In this document: positions 35,260 through 46,739 of the stretch, piece after piece
Numbering within the stretch: the stretch's first letter is position 1
How the letters are laid out: each line of letters starts with the position of its first letter
Assembly (NCBI GenBank): GCA_947652605.1
Contig: OX393579.1
Location: forward strand, 49,544,970 to 49,608,969
Direction of reading: 5' to 3'
DNA from: Elmis aenea
Lineage: Eukaryota > Arthropoda > Insecta > Coleoptera > Elmidae
Length of the DNA: 64,000 nucleotides
The notes under the pieces: generated by a model
Databases searched by the model: none
The model's input: the letters and a program-made list of their open reading frames with translations, nothing else
Told to the model about the DNA's origin: nothing
Translations under genes and position numbers: made by a program

Positions 35260-36410
35260 ATTTAGCTGCGTGTTTGATTTTGTTATTAAAATTATTTATT
35301 TGTTGCCATTATTAATAGCTTCACTGCTAAACCTACTTTTCCGGGGTTTTTAAAAATTTAAGTACCGTATAATAAATGACTTTGGTGCAGAGAATTTCTA
35401 GAGGTTGTCGATCAGTCACTGTGTGCATCCAAGTATTAGTGCTCCCCAGTTTTTTCCAAATAACAATAAAGTTTTGTTGATTATTTATAATTTGCACTGA
35501 AAAGTTCTCAGTTCTGTAACTTAATTCTATTATCCTTTGACTCTAAACTTCGAAGTCACATAAACAACTGCTAAAAGTGCATTAAAATTTATACGTTCGT
35601 TAGATGAAACGGAAAATTGATTATTTAGAAAACTTCACGTCTCATATAGACATCTCAAGTCTTTTGAGTTTACTCTACTAAATTACTGATATATAAATTC
35701 TTTTAAAGATATAAAATAAACAGATACTGTCATTCCTTTTCCGCTGTATTACGTCGGCAAGGCTTACATGATGTATACGAATCTAAATGACAGCATATAA
35801 AATAAACGTATTGATTGATATTAAAGTATTTTCAAGAAATGTTTTTTGGCATCTCGGCGTTTAAAGTTTCATACGTGATTTTAATTTTGTGAAAAGTTAC
35901 GGACGCATTATTTTTAGGATACTCTGGTTGGTGCACTTAAAAAAAAAACAAAATAAACTTTCGTGTTAGGTGCATTATTACAGCTTGCGAGGCAATGTGT
36001 TCCACATATGAAACTGGATGTAAATATTTACGGCCACCTTTGAAATCACAGACTTGAAAGATAATTAAACAAGCAGCTTAAACGAACCGTGAAATTCATT
36101 TTAATCTTTTCTCCTCTTGTCTCTTTCATCTACTATTCTAGTTGATCTTGTTAAACGTGGAAAAAATTAACAAACGCTTTCGAGCTTTTATCGTTTCGCG
36201 CATGGCAGCTCAAGCACGATTTATTTAATAATAGTGACAGCCAATGGCGACTCGTACAAAGGTACTACGGTTTAGGCCCTAAACGATAATTTTAAGTTTT
36301 AAGTCCCATAACATTTGCCAAAAATTTATGTTGCAATAAAACGAAGCGAAACTTTATATTTTAACAAAGACTGTTGTAATTATTTTCTATAATTTTAATT
36401 TAAATAAATA
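35260..36410. other. Non-coding, no recognisable feature
   Basis: Nothing supported. Confidence 0.5.
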
Positions 36411-36414
36411 CAAC

Positions 36415-36990
36415 ATGGTTAAAGACGCAATAAAAGATATGAAAGAAACAAAACATCTCGAGAGCGACAAGCATACGTTGAATGATTCGAAAAGAAAAAG
36501 AGAACAGGACATAGAAGACATATCAAAAGGGAGTAAAAAAATTAACAAGACACCTCAAAATGAGAAAGAAGATAAAACTGATAAAGCAGATACGCTTAGG
36601 AACATGATCAAGGAAGTGATGAGAGACATAAAAGAAATAAAATAGAATATCAAAAGATCACAATTGATGGAAAAGAATGGAGATGGGACAGGTAGCAGGA
36701 AAAAGTTAAAGAAAATAAAGCAACAACAAACCATCAACCTCCAAAAAACTGATAGTAAAGAATCACAGAAATATTAAGACAACGATAAAGGCAAAAAAAA
36801 GGGCATGAGAAAGAAAATAAATTTTAAAAAAATAAGAAATAAGAAAAGACAACAAGAGGACATCGGCAATGACACAAGCAATGAATAAGGACATGCGAAA
36901 GAAAAGAGGAAAACACAAAAAGAACTCAACTACAGAAGAAAGAAAAAAAAAAGTGGCCTTACGCCCGAAAGGCCGCCTTACACCATAGGT
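36415..36990 (+). pseudogene. LINE ORF1 remnant, copy 1
   Basis: The open frame at 36415-36645 is Lys/Glu-rich and ends IKEVMRDIKEIK, the same phrase that starts the coiled-coil frame at 44934 on the minus strand. After the stop, DNA around 36655-36770 (ATTGATGGAAAAGAATGGAG, CAACAAACCATCAACCTCC) is nearly identical to the inverted sequence at 44340-44440. This copy therefore lacks the RNA-binding middle present at 44665-44930 and joins the N-terminal part to the far end. The phrase CTTACGCCCGAAAGGCCGCC near 36958 marks its right side. Confidence 0.7.
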
Positions 36991-38464
36991 AGATAGGCTG
37001 TAGGATTAAGTAAGTAAGAATAAAGCTTTTTGTTAAAAATAAGGAATATAAGTATAATGCAAAAATTCAAACCATGTTCCATCAGGTTCAACCCAAAAAT
37101 TAAAAGTAAATAAGAACACCTACTTTTATTAACAAAACATGCATCTAAAATTATAGGCAAGTCGCGATTAATAAGGACTCGAAGAGTACAAAAATTAACC
37201 TGGTTTTAAATTAATATTAAATTGCGTTTAATGCTCACTGCTTGGGCTTTTCTTGTGGGGATATTTAAAGAATGATGCACCTAGCTTCGTCTCTCTGAAC
37301 GACACTTTGAGAGGACGAAGATTTTGGAGTGATGACGAGATCAAACTTACTATGTCTTAAGAGTTTTATCTACAATAAAAGAAACGGATGATTTTAAATT
37401 ATATGTAGTTTATAACGATTTTTCAAATTCTTTTGCCTATCGGAGGTTAGCTCAAATTAAACTCTCAATAAGATTCTTTTAAATCTTGCACCAATCTAAA
37501 TATGCAATCAGTAAACACTCATTTAAAATTTCATAGATCCAACACACAAATGTAGGTAACTTTTCTCACGATGTCCATATTCTTAAATGCAAGTAGGATA
37601 TGTTTTTTTAGTTCATAAACAGAAATTCAATCCAGTTAAAAGACGCATAAACTTCTAGAGCACATGTTTATTTCTCCTTTTTGTTTAGCAAAGGAATTAG
37701 AACGTCAACAAACGGATACTCGTGGAATATATTGCTTAAATATGTAAACTGTACCCGTAATTTCGAAGTTTAGAAATTTATATGACATTACTAACTACGA
37801 AAATGTATGGTATCCAAGTTTACTTGTAAATACGAGGGATATACAATAAGTAAACGTAAAGATTGTATACATTTTAAAGAGCTGAACTTTGCTGTAATAC
37901 ACTGTCGTATTTAAAGTTTTATTTACGGTTTCTTTGCATGAAAATTTAGGACTCCGCCCAATTTAAAATAAAAGGGCAAGAACATTATCAAGACTCCGTT
38001 TTTTTAATTAAAAGTGGTATAGCATTAGAGGTTATTCATAAAAAAAATTGCATTTTTTTAACAAAAACTGTTTAAATTTATAAATACACATTAAAATAAT
38101 TTAAACGTTTAATCTTGTTTTATATACAGTTTTAATATTGTACGAATTAAAAAGTTCCTTGTCATACAATGTCGTATTCAGAATTTTATTTACTATTTAT
38201 GGTGTGTCAAAATTTAATATGGAGTTTATTTGCAAACAAAAAACTTGGAGAGCTATTTAAAATTCAAATTATTTACTTACTACAGATGATCATGTTGTTT
38301 TATTTAATTAAATGAATGCAAAAGAAATTATTGAAAAAACATTTTAGTGTCTAACAACATAAGCTTCTATATTTTTTATAAAAACAAGGTGTCCAGTGTA
38401 TTTTTAAGTGATTGCAGCAGTTTTAAATGTTTTTATCTTTTTAAGAACCCCATTCTCGCCAAAA
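36991..38464. other. Non-coding, no recognisable feature
   Basis: Nothing supported. Confidence 0.5.
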
Positions 38465-38472
38465 TGTAAAAC

Positions 38473-38582
38473 CAGGGCCGGATATAGGGGTGTGCATTTT
38501 ACTTTAACTCGGCCCTTTATCAAAATATCCGGCCCAGCATTTGTTTTCGCAAACGGCCGGGCAAACCCTAGGGCCGGCTCTG
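38473..38582. mobile_element. Tiny hAT MITE (110 bp)
   Basis: Ends CAGGGCCGGATATAGGGG and CCCTAGGGCCGGCTCTG are imperfect inverted repeats. Flanking octamers TGTAAAAC (38465-38472) and GGTAAAAC (38583-38590) agree at 7 of 8 positions. It splits the left end of the inverted-repeat element that resumes at 38583. Confidence 0.75.
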
Positions 38583-38847
38583 GGTAAAACACCAATTGTT
38601 TTGCCTCACCGGATTGTCCAATTTGCCGGAATAAACGTAAACCATAAATGTTTAGGGTTAAATTTAAACAAAATAAGTGTCACCAGTCACCACCAAGTAT
38701 AGTGCAAATAACTTTATACACAACGCTATCTGTTGCCGCCCGGTAAACTAATTTGGTGGCCACAGGAATGTTAAAGTCCCTCTTATAATTTTGTCCGAAT
38801 TAAAGGAGGTGCCGGACCATTAGTTGCCGGAAAATCGGTGTTTTACC
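38583..38847. repeat. Inverted-repeat element, host of two hAT insertions
   Basis: The left end GGTAAAACACCAATTGTTTT and right end AATCGGTGTTTTACC are inverted repeats. TTGCCGGAATAAACG and TTAGTTGCCGGAAAATC are further related blocks. One hAT MITE inserted at its left end (38473) and a larger hAT at its right end (38848). Its superfamily was not identified. Confidence 0.6.
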
Positions 38848-39010
38848 CAGGGCTGTGGAGTCGGAGTTTAGGAGCAATTTCTGGTCAGTGGAGTCGGAGT
38901 CGGAGAAAATGTACCGACTCCGAGTACAACAAAAAATTGCGAGATGGTCCTTTACCGCAAAATCTAAACTTCAATTTCAAATTATTTTTTTATATTTTTT
39001 TTTTGTTATA

Positions 39011-39967
39011 CAGGGTCCGGCAAAATGATCTCCCACATTTTAATCTTTAATAAAAACGCCATTGTAAATGCTATTTAGATTTTATTTTTATTAACTGAAA
39101 ATGTATGCTATGCCATTTGTTTTTATGAAGTTTTAAAAATTACAGAGTCCAAATGGCGACCATTTTTTTCGATATACATTCGAAGCTGATTTCTGAAAGT
39201 TTCCATCACTCGAGCAGTAATTCGAGGCGATATTCCTGTAATTTCTTGGCGTATTGCTGCTTTCAATTCGTCAATGGTTCGGGGATGGTGTTGAAAAACC
39301 TTCGCTTTCAGGTAGCCCCAAAGGAAAAAGTCGCATGGGGCAAGATCGGGTGAACGCGCAGGCCACCCAACGTCTCCACGTAACTAGATTACGTGTCCTG
39401 GAAACATTTCTCTTAAAACGTCCATTGTCCTTCTTGCCGTATGAGCCGTAGCTCCATCCTGTTAAAACCATACATCCAAAACTTAGAGAACTTGAACATC
39501 CGGATGTATGGTTTCAACAGGATGGAGCTACGGCTCATACGGCAAGAAGGACAATGGACGTTTTAAGAGAAATGTTTCCAGGACACGTATCTCGTTATGT
39601 GGAGACGTTGGGTGGCCTGCGCGTTCACCCGATCTTGCCCCATGCGACTTTTTCCTTTGGGGCTACCTGAAAGCGAAGGTTTTTCAACACCATCACCGAA
39701 CCATTGACGAATTGAAAGCAGCAATACGCCAAGAAATTACAGGAATATCGCCTCAAATTACTGCTCGAGTGATGGAAACTTTCAGAAATCAGCTTCGAAT
39801 GTGTATCGAAAAAAATGGTCACCATTTGGATTCTGTAATTTTTGAAACTTAATAAAAACAAATGGCATAGCATACATTTTCAGTTAATAAAAATAAAATC
39901 TAAATAGCATTTACAATGGCGTTTTTATTAAAGATTAAAATGTGGGAGATCATTTTGCCGGACCCTG
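39011..39967. mobile_element. Palindromic rosa-like mariner (two 3' halves, head to head)
   Basis: The arms 39011-39477 and 39502-39967 are near-perfect inverted copies, ending in CAGGGTCCGGCAAAATGA and its complement, with TA at both flanks. Each arm encodes the C-terminal half of a transposase running outward. The right arm (+ strand) carries VWFQQDGATAHTARRT and, after a frameshift, PARSPDLAPCDFFLWG and ELKAAIRQEITGISPQ. In the left arm the frame is continuous across this place but has a stop; 41 residues separate the two catalytic Asp, the DD41D spacing of the rosa group. The 24-bp spacer is native upstream coding sequence of the right arm. The N-terminal half is absent. Confidence 0.93.
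39508..39852 (+). pseudogene. rosa-like mariner transposase, C-terminal part (right arm)
   Basis: A 114-codon open frame starting at an ATG inside the gene. Its first 30 codons are out of frame with the transposase, whose true frame there (from 39502) reads VWFQQDGATAHTA. From about residue 33 it is the transposase: GWPARSPDLAPCDFFLWGY, the KVFQHHHRTIDELKAAI helix region and the C-terminal LRMCIEKNGHHLDSVIFET. A single-base length difference relative to the left arm, near 39590, causes the shift. DNA-binding domain and first catalytic Asp are missing, so it is inactive. The mirror copy occupies 39124-39471 on the minus strand. Confidence 0.88.
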
Positions 39968-40086
39968 TATTACTCACCATAAAATGTCTTAGTATTTAAT
40001 TTTGTCGGAGTCGGAGTCGAACTACTAAAATTATCAGGAGTAGGAGTCGAATTTTTTTTTACCGACTCCGCAGCCTTGGTTTTACC

Positions 40087-41076
40087 TGTACTACCAAAAT
40101 TTAATACTGCTCGAACTTCATTCTGACGAACGTAGAAAGAAAATAAAATGGATTATTTACTTGATTCGTTTATTAATGGAATAAAATTGAAATAAAAGCA
40201 TCTTACCTTTTGTCTTAAGATGTCGTCTCAAGATGTTAAACCAGGTTTAAAACTCTCCCTTCTTTATCATTGAAGATTTGAGATAAATAAATTCGGCTGC
40301 AACTGATAAAGAGACAAAAGTCTTGAAACTACTATTGTTTTTCGTCAAGAGATCCTTCAGCAAAAATAAGTGATTTTAATGATACTTATATATTTATATT
40401 AACAAAAATTGTTGATTTATTTTGAACTTTTTATCATTTACACTAACAACAAACGCCCAAATGGTAACAAGTTCATAACTGCTACTTTTATTTGTTTAAA
40501 ATCAATATTTTTGCTATTTTTTCCAACCAATGTCATATTTTCATATCAATTACCTTTTTGATATGTTTTCCATCAAATTTATGTTAAACAGAATAGGTAA
40601 AAGTTGCAGATATTTTCCTCTCCGTTTGCAATCCATCTTATATATAAACGCCGCTATATCGCTTCCATTAATAATAAATTTTTAAACTCTCTCGAAAGGT
40701 CTGTTGCTTCCTCGACAATCAATAAACGTCGACATGTTTTAAAATATCTATGTGTACTCATTCACATTATTGATGATTAACTTCTGCGTTTCCTGGAAAG
40801 AGCATCGGGCCTCATATAAAATTATATCGGTCGACTCTTTTAAGCGTATATCAATCGAAAAACACGTGAAAGTTGTAAACTTAGGAGGTATGAACCAGCT
40901 TTCAGAGTTATTAATATTTTTTATTTCCAAAAATAAACGCTCGTCACGCAAATGCGAGATTAAATCGACGTGTGTTAAATTCAAATTCTTGGTTTATTCG
41001 CCAAGTTTGAGATAAATACCGGAGTTGTCCAAATATAGCTATAAGTGACCCTATGTTAAAACTTTACAAGGTAGTA
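40087..41076. other. Non-coding, no recognisable feature
   Basis: Open frames on both strands at 40748-41015 are mirror images with no family resemblance. Nothing else is supported. Confidence 0.5.
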
Positions 41077-41640
41077 CGAGGTATATCGGAAAGTAAAAAA
41101 CGTTTGGCTATTTAAAAAAATCTATATTTTATTTTCATAGATTTTTATTTCTATTACTTCTCTTCATAGTTTCCAGCATAATTTAGATATTTATCATAGC
41201 AGGATACCAGCTTCTGTATACCCTCTTGATAAAACAGTGTCGCCTGTGAAGATAGCCACTTCTGTACTGCCCCTTTAACGTCTTCAGTGTTTTCCTTGCA
41301 AATTTCAAGAGCTCTTCTCTATGAAATTGTGATCAGTCGGTTTAACTTTCAAAAATTGTGCTCACGCTGGGTGCCAAAAATTGTCTCTGACGAGCACAAA
41401 CTACTGCCCCAACTCAAGCCCTCATATCGTCATTTGGCTGGGAACAAATGGATCACCCTCCCTACAGCTCAGATCTAGCGCCAAGTGACTTTCAACTGTT
41501 CCTGCATCTAAAGAAGTTCCTTGCAGGCCAATGTTTTTTCAATGATGATACCGTCAAAGAGCAAAGCAGATGTGGCTATCTTCACAGGCGACCCTCTTCC
41601 ATGAAGAAGTGGAATTTAAAAAAATGGTAGTTAGGTGGAA
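41077..41640. mobile_element. Second mariner with inverted 3' ends
   Basis: From the left end (CGAGGTATATCGGAAAGTAA, preceded by TA) the minus strand encodes a mariner C-terminus: DVKGAVQKWLSSQATLFYQE, then GIQKLVSCYDKYLNYAGNY (41150-41285). From about 41290 the + strand encodes the middle of the same kind of protein: LCSRWVPKIVSDEHKLL, then after a frameshift HPPYSSDLAPSDFQLFLHLK with the third catalytic Asp, then KEQSRCGYL. So two 3' parts point away from each other, as in the element at 39011. Here the arms are unequal and the right terminus is missing. Confidence 0.8.
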
Positions 41641-42139
41641 AACTGTACGAAACAACGAAAATAATATTTTAGAAACAAATAGAGGGTGTCCCAGATAACC
41701 TTTCCAGCATGGAAATCTCGCTTATTATAAGAGATTTCAGTTTTGCTTAAATTAGATAAATTATTTTTGTCTCTTAAATTTTTTTCATTCATTTCATCAA
41801 GTTTATTAGTACTTTCTGAAGATACTTTTTAATTGATAATGTAACTGTTATTTTAGTTGTTTTTATCACTTGGCATTTTCGAGATATTACCCCCAACTTA
41901 ATTTTTTCTTATTACTTCTATTACTTAAGACTAGTTATGAGAATTCTCTTCCATACTTAACAGAACGTTAATCGTCGTATATAGTTTTTGGACGGCCAGG
42001 TTTTGAAAAATCTTTAACGTCTTTACTTTTTCTAAATTTATACCCAATCTTTCTGACTGATGCTTAGCTGATAGGTCGATCAGGATATTCTGCATTTAAC
42101 AAATCACATATGTACCTCTTGTTACGTTATAGTCTTAAC
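41641..42139. other. Non-coding, no recognisable feature
   Basis: Begins with GAGGGTGTCCCAGATAACC, which looks like a transposon end, but no partner was found. Confidence 0.4.
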
Positions 42140-42675
42140 CCCACATCCCAGCTGTCTTTCTTGTATTTTTGTTTCAACTTATTTTATCTTTAATTTTTCT
42201 TTATGTGTTTCATTTCTGATTGTATCTTTTTTTGTTTTTTCTTGGATTTTTCTTAGAAATCACATTTCTGCTGCATTTTATTTGTGAGTCCACGTTTCAC
42301 TTCCGTATAAAAGTGCCGGAGTTACTACCTTTTTGAACACTTCCACTTTTGTTCGTTTTGGGACATCTCTGTTTCCAAACAATGTTGTTCTTAAACTGTT
42401 AAATATTCTTCCCACATTTCCTGTCCTTTCGCTTATTTCCTTGTCTCTCTATGATCACTCCTAAGTATTTAAAGCTCTCTACCTGTTCCAATCTAAGCCC
42501 ATTGTGATGTTACGCCCTTTGTTCTCTGTTGTAACGTTCATAGTTTTAGTTTTTTCGGTATTTATTTTCATATAAATTTTTTCCAATTCCTGGTTTAGGG
42601 TTTCTAGATTATGTTGCAGATTCTTTTCCGTTTCCGCGACTAAGACCATGTCGTCTGCGAACATTAGCTGAATTA
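42140..42675 (-). pseudogene. RTE-type LINE, reverse transcriptase fragment
   Basis: The minus-strand frame starts MFADDMVLVAETEKNLQHNL (catalytic ADD) and continues QELEKIYMKINTEKTKTM. DNA through 42160 tracks the copy at 31000-31560 closely, including the YGSETWT region, with short deletions. Both ends are truncated. It belongs to the same subfamily as 30749-31790. Confidence 0.85.
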
Positions 42676-43545
42676 TGTTTCGATTTTAATAAATTTATTC
42701 CATACTTTTGCCTCGCACTGTATTTTTATAAGGCATTTTTTCTTGTAATTACCACCACTAAACAATTACAAATTTCTACTAAATTCTAATTCGTTTCTTT
42801 TTACTTAATTGTGGCAGATTATTTTCATTTCATGTCTTGATAAGTACTGCTTTGAATGCAAATTTCGTTTTATTTTGTTAAATGCAATATACACTTGCCC
42901 GAGGAAGTACAAGATACCTAAGTGATGAAATCCACCTTAATAACGAGAATTTACAAAGAATGCAGCAAAATAACAAGTGCTGCCGCTTCTGAACTATTGT
43001 AATAAAATTTTAAAATGTTCCCTCTTCTGGGAAAAAATGTGTATGCATTATTGTATGTACGTTCCTTAAATTTTCTTACAATATCGAACATCACAAAGAA
43101 GACTAGATATGCACCATATATAATAATGGGAACGAATACGTCTTTACAAAAGGTGCATCATTACAGGCGAATGATATATAGAACTTTTCAACTACGAGAA
43201 CATTACAAATGAAACCACTCTTTTATCTGTAAAGTTCATTATAAGTTATCAATGAAGGGTAATTTTTGATTGTAGGCGCCTATAATTACGAAGTTGTCTA
43301 TGAAAATAATTACATCCGTTGTAAAATTCTTTATTATTTTTTTATTGTAGATTATTTACTAAACAGCATCTTATGGTGATTGTGCATCTATTAAACATTT
43401 TTAAATTTTATTAACAATATAGTGTTTTATAAAACTTTATTGCCAGTTTCAACCATTGAATAAAAAGATAAAGGAAAGAGCGTTATAACGATACTAAGGC
43501 GTCCAGGTTAGCCTGTCAATATGGCTGTTGCATGTTTCCGCTTCT
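42676..43545. other. Non-coding, no recognisable feature
   Basis: Nothing supported. Confidence 0.5.
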
Positions 43546-43733
43546 CAGTGGCGTATCTAACATTTTTAAATATGTATTGATTAATGTAAATATTTGCTTT
43601 CTTTTGAATTGAACCTGTTATTTACTTATTTATTTCTTGTTTCGTGGTTTAAAAAAAACGGCAGCATATTTCAATATTTGGATTGTTTATTATGAGAGTT
43701 AAAAAATATGCTGTACACAAATGCACGCCACTG
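43546..43733. mobile_element. Possible small hAT element
   Basis: It starts CAGTGGCGTATCTAAC and ends GCACGCCACTG. The first nine bases match as inverted repeats. The flanking octamers do not match, so the pairing of these ends is uncertain. Confidence 0.4.
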
Positions 43734-44099
43734 ATATGACATACCTTTTTGACAGACCACATCAAATTTTCAATACATGATTACAATACAAAATATTAAT
43801 GTCTACTTACCTATGAAACGTAATCATTTAATCTTCAACATTTTTTGACCTAGTAAGACTACAAGATCTGCAGCTAACTATTGTAGCACACAAAACTCTA
43901 AATTTCTTGACTGTTTGACCTGTCAAAACCGGCCGCCATCAGAGGCCATTTATGTCGTCATTTCCGTCGCCGCTCAAACGCTGCAGTATAGTATTAAAAG
44001 CTCCTTCCTTTATCTTTTTACTCAATGGTTTCAACACACTCTTAATACCTTCAATGAACTTCTCAGTAATTTTTTTGATCATTTGGAGCTTAATTTTCT

Positions 44100-44950
44100 A
44101 GTATCTTCTTCTTCTCGACTCCTTCTGCCTTTTCAGGCATCGGAGGGTCTGGAGTTGAATTCTTTTTGTATTTTCCTCTTTTCTTTTTATTTCCTTTCAC
44201 ATGTCGTTTTTCATTGCTTCTATCATTTCCGATGTCCTCTTGTTATATTTTCTTATTTCTTATTTTTAAATTTATTTTCTTTCTCGTATCCTTTTTCTTT
44301 GCCTGTATCGTTGCCCTAAGATTTCTGTTATCCTTTACTATCAGTTTTTTGGAGGTTGATGGTTTGTTGTTGTTTTATTTTCTTTCAACTTTTCCTGCTC
44401 CCTGTCCCATCTCCATTCTTTTCCATCAATTGTGATCTTCTGATATCCTATTTTCGTTGTTCTTCCTTTCTATCTCTCTTCTTCAGCTATTTGTTTTAGT
44501 TTCTTTTGAATTTCCAGTTCCTCCTTCGTCATGTCGTTGTTTATGTATATTATTTCTTGGAGTTGTTTTAACTTATACTTGTTTTTCATTACCTTTTCTT
44601 TTTCTAGTGGTTTGACTAGTTCTAACTTACATGCTTTTGTTCCTATCTGTATGGCGTTTTTAATCTAAACTTTTATACCTGTTCCTCTTTCAATAAGGTG
44701 TTCACATTCATGAACAAGGTCTGCTTTGTTATCAGTTTTTATCTCCAAGCCTGTCACAACGATATTATTTTGAGTTCTATCTTTTTTCAATCTTTCAACT
44801 CTATCTTCTACGGATTTCATCTTCTCTTTTATTACCTTGTTTTCATTTTTCAACAATTCATTTTCCTGTTTCAGTTCCTTCAGTTCCTCTTGATATGACG
44901 CCTTGTTATGTTTTATTTCTTTTATATCTCTCATTGCTTCTTAACCATGC
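44100..44950 (-). pseudogene. LINE ORF1 remnant, copy 2 (coiled coil plus RNA-binding part)
   Basis: The minus-strand frame 44665-44934 has a heptad-rich stretch (ELKELKQENELLKNENKVI) followed by DRTQNNIVVTGLEIKTDN, the entry into an RRM-like RNA-binding fold typical of LINE ORF1 proteins. In other frames further left there follow KIGYQKITIDGKEWRW and QEKLKENKTTTNHQPP. It ends with the AGGAGTCGAGAAGAAG tail DNA shared with 23460. It would bind retrotransposon RNA in the intact protein. A copy missing the middle is at 36415. Stops and frameshifts make it dead. Confidence 0.75.
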
Positions 44951-45856
44951 TCGTAAGCATATTTATTTTTCGAATCTTCCGACGTATATTCGTCATTCTC
45001 ACATCCTGCAGCACCGCTCCCCCTCCGCTGTGCCATAAGTTATGGCCAACCTTGAAATCTGACTGTATATTAGAATCTTCTCGCACAAAACACTTGTATA
45101 TTACACTATTTATTATTTTTTTCTAATATAAATAAACGTAATTAAATATCACTTATCTTTTTTCTAAAGTATTGCTTGTCTAAACGCAAAACCCGTTTCA
45201 ATACTCTCGTCTGTTAATTGCTTGCAGTTTGATTTAGATAATTATATAGTCCCAAAAAGACGTACCTAAGTGACTTTTAATCAGAAAAATACGTAATTCT
45301 GCCAGTAGTCCATTAGTTTTTATAAACTTTGTTTACTTACTTGAAGCACTGGGGTAGTATAAAACGCATTATATCGTATATAAATACAGTTTACATGCAA
45401 TATTTGCATAAAGGAGACGCAACCAAAGTAGTTAACGATCGTTTTAAGAAACACTGCAACAATAAAACAAGCTGGCTTATTAAGTAGGACAGGCGGCGTG
45501 TTTCAAATTGAGCAGCAAAATTATAATAAAATCATATGCTGCTTCGCAAACTACGTTGCAAGGACTTCTTAAAATAGTCTCTTTTGATCCAGTTTATTGC
45601 AGATATAAAGTTAGTTCCAGTGTAAAATGGTAAAATGGGACAAAAAGGCGGTCTCTTAAGCTTAAGAATATTCTGCTTTCTTGAAACTGCAGCCTACGTG
45701 TAGCTATGGCTTTTTCATAATGAAAATTCCTATACAAAATGTCAGTGCGTCTTTACTAAGTTTTAGGTTTTTTTAAAAATATTTGTTTTGTTTTTCATTT
45801 TATAATTTTGCAGAGAGTTTTGTAAAGGTCGAAATAAATGTACAGCTGCAAATTGC
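44951..45856. other. Non-coding, no recognisable feature
   Basis: Nothing supported. Confidence 0.5.
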
Positions 45857-45864
45857 AATGTGAC

Positions 45865-46668
45865 TAGGGATTGCAATCACGGGATTCGGGATCCCGGGCG
45901 CCTTTTGGTCTCGAAAATCCCGGGATTTTAAATGTAGAATCCCGGGATTTTCGGGATTTAAAAAATGTAACTATAAGTACATTATTTTGTAAAAAAAATT
46001 GCTCATAGTTAGTATCTACTCAACGTGAATAAGTTGAACGATGCAATTTTGCAAGTTTAAGCTTGTTTACGTTGCCGCTCGCCGTCTTATGTATGATAAC
46101 AAAATTTAAAAAAATTCTTGTACTAAGATAATAATCATCCTAATTTCTTTTATTTTTGTTACTTATAAAACAGTCTATTTTTTAAATTTTTAGTGAATTA
46201 AAGTTGTGCTTTGTTTGAGTTTTTAACAGTTTCAGCAAATTTATGTTTATGTAATTAAGTATTCTAATGTATAATAAGTTTAATTTCATTTATTTAAAGG
46301 TTATATCTAATAATTCGATTATTTCTATAATAATAAAACATAATAGGTACGGTAGGCAAATATATATATTTTTCAATTATTATTAACATCTTTGCACGTC
46401 AATGATATAATTAAAACAAATTAACAGAAATTATAGAGGAAACAAATTAAATAAAAAGTTAATAAAAATAATTGGTAATTACTAAATTATTCAATAATTA
46501 TGTAAATCATTTGTAATCAAAAAATATATATATACACTGCATTAGCTTCTGTTTTTAAGCAAATACTTCACATTATATATAATCCCGGGATCCCGGGATC
46601 CCGGGATTAAAACATCTTCAATCCCGAAATCCCGGGATCGTAAAATTTGATCGGGATTGCAATCCCTA
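45865..46668. mobile_element. hAT element with perfect 8-bp TSD
   Basis: Ends TAGGGATTGCAATCACGGG and CGGGATTGCAATCCCTA are inverted repeats. A perfect duplication AATGTGAC lies at 45857-45864 and 46669-46676. Subterminal zones contain iterated ATCCCGGGAT palindromes on both sides. The 800-bp AT-rich interior has no transposase remnant. Confidence 0.93.
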
Positions 46669-46739
46669 AATGTGACACATTAACGCTTAGACGTGGTCAC
46701 TGCGTGACGTCACTTTGTTGCCAGCTACATGATATAATA

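Larger units (their letters stand above)
38848..40078. mobile_element. hAT element with perfect 8-bp TSD, split by a mariner
   Basis: Ends CAGGGCTGTGGAGTCGGAG and ACCGACTCCGCAGCCTTG are inverted repeats with internal GGAGTCGGAGTCGG iterations. A perfect GTTTTACC duplication lies at 38840-38847 and 40079-40086. The element's own sequence is only 38848-39010 and 39968-40078, about 274 bp, so it is a MITE. The rest is the palindromic mariner. Confidence 0.92.

Noticed and set aside
39508..39852. 114-codon open frame as an active or domesticated transposase
   Set aside because: It lacks the first catalytic residue and DNA-binding half, carries a frameshift, and lies in a palindromic deletion product.
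40748..41015. Open frames on both strands as a possible host exon
   Set aside because: No splice sites with matching phase, no family resemblance, and mirror frames of similar length on both strands suggest chance.
43915..44435. Overlapping hydrophobic open frames on the + strand
   Set aside because: They are antisense to the LINE ORF1 remnant; the hydrophobicity comes from reading Lys/Glu-rich codons backwards.
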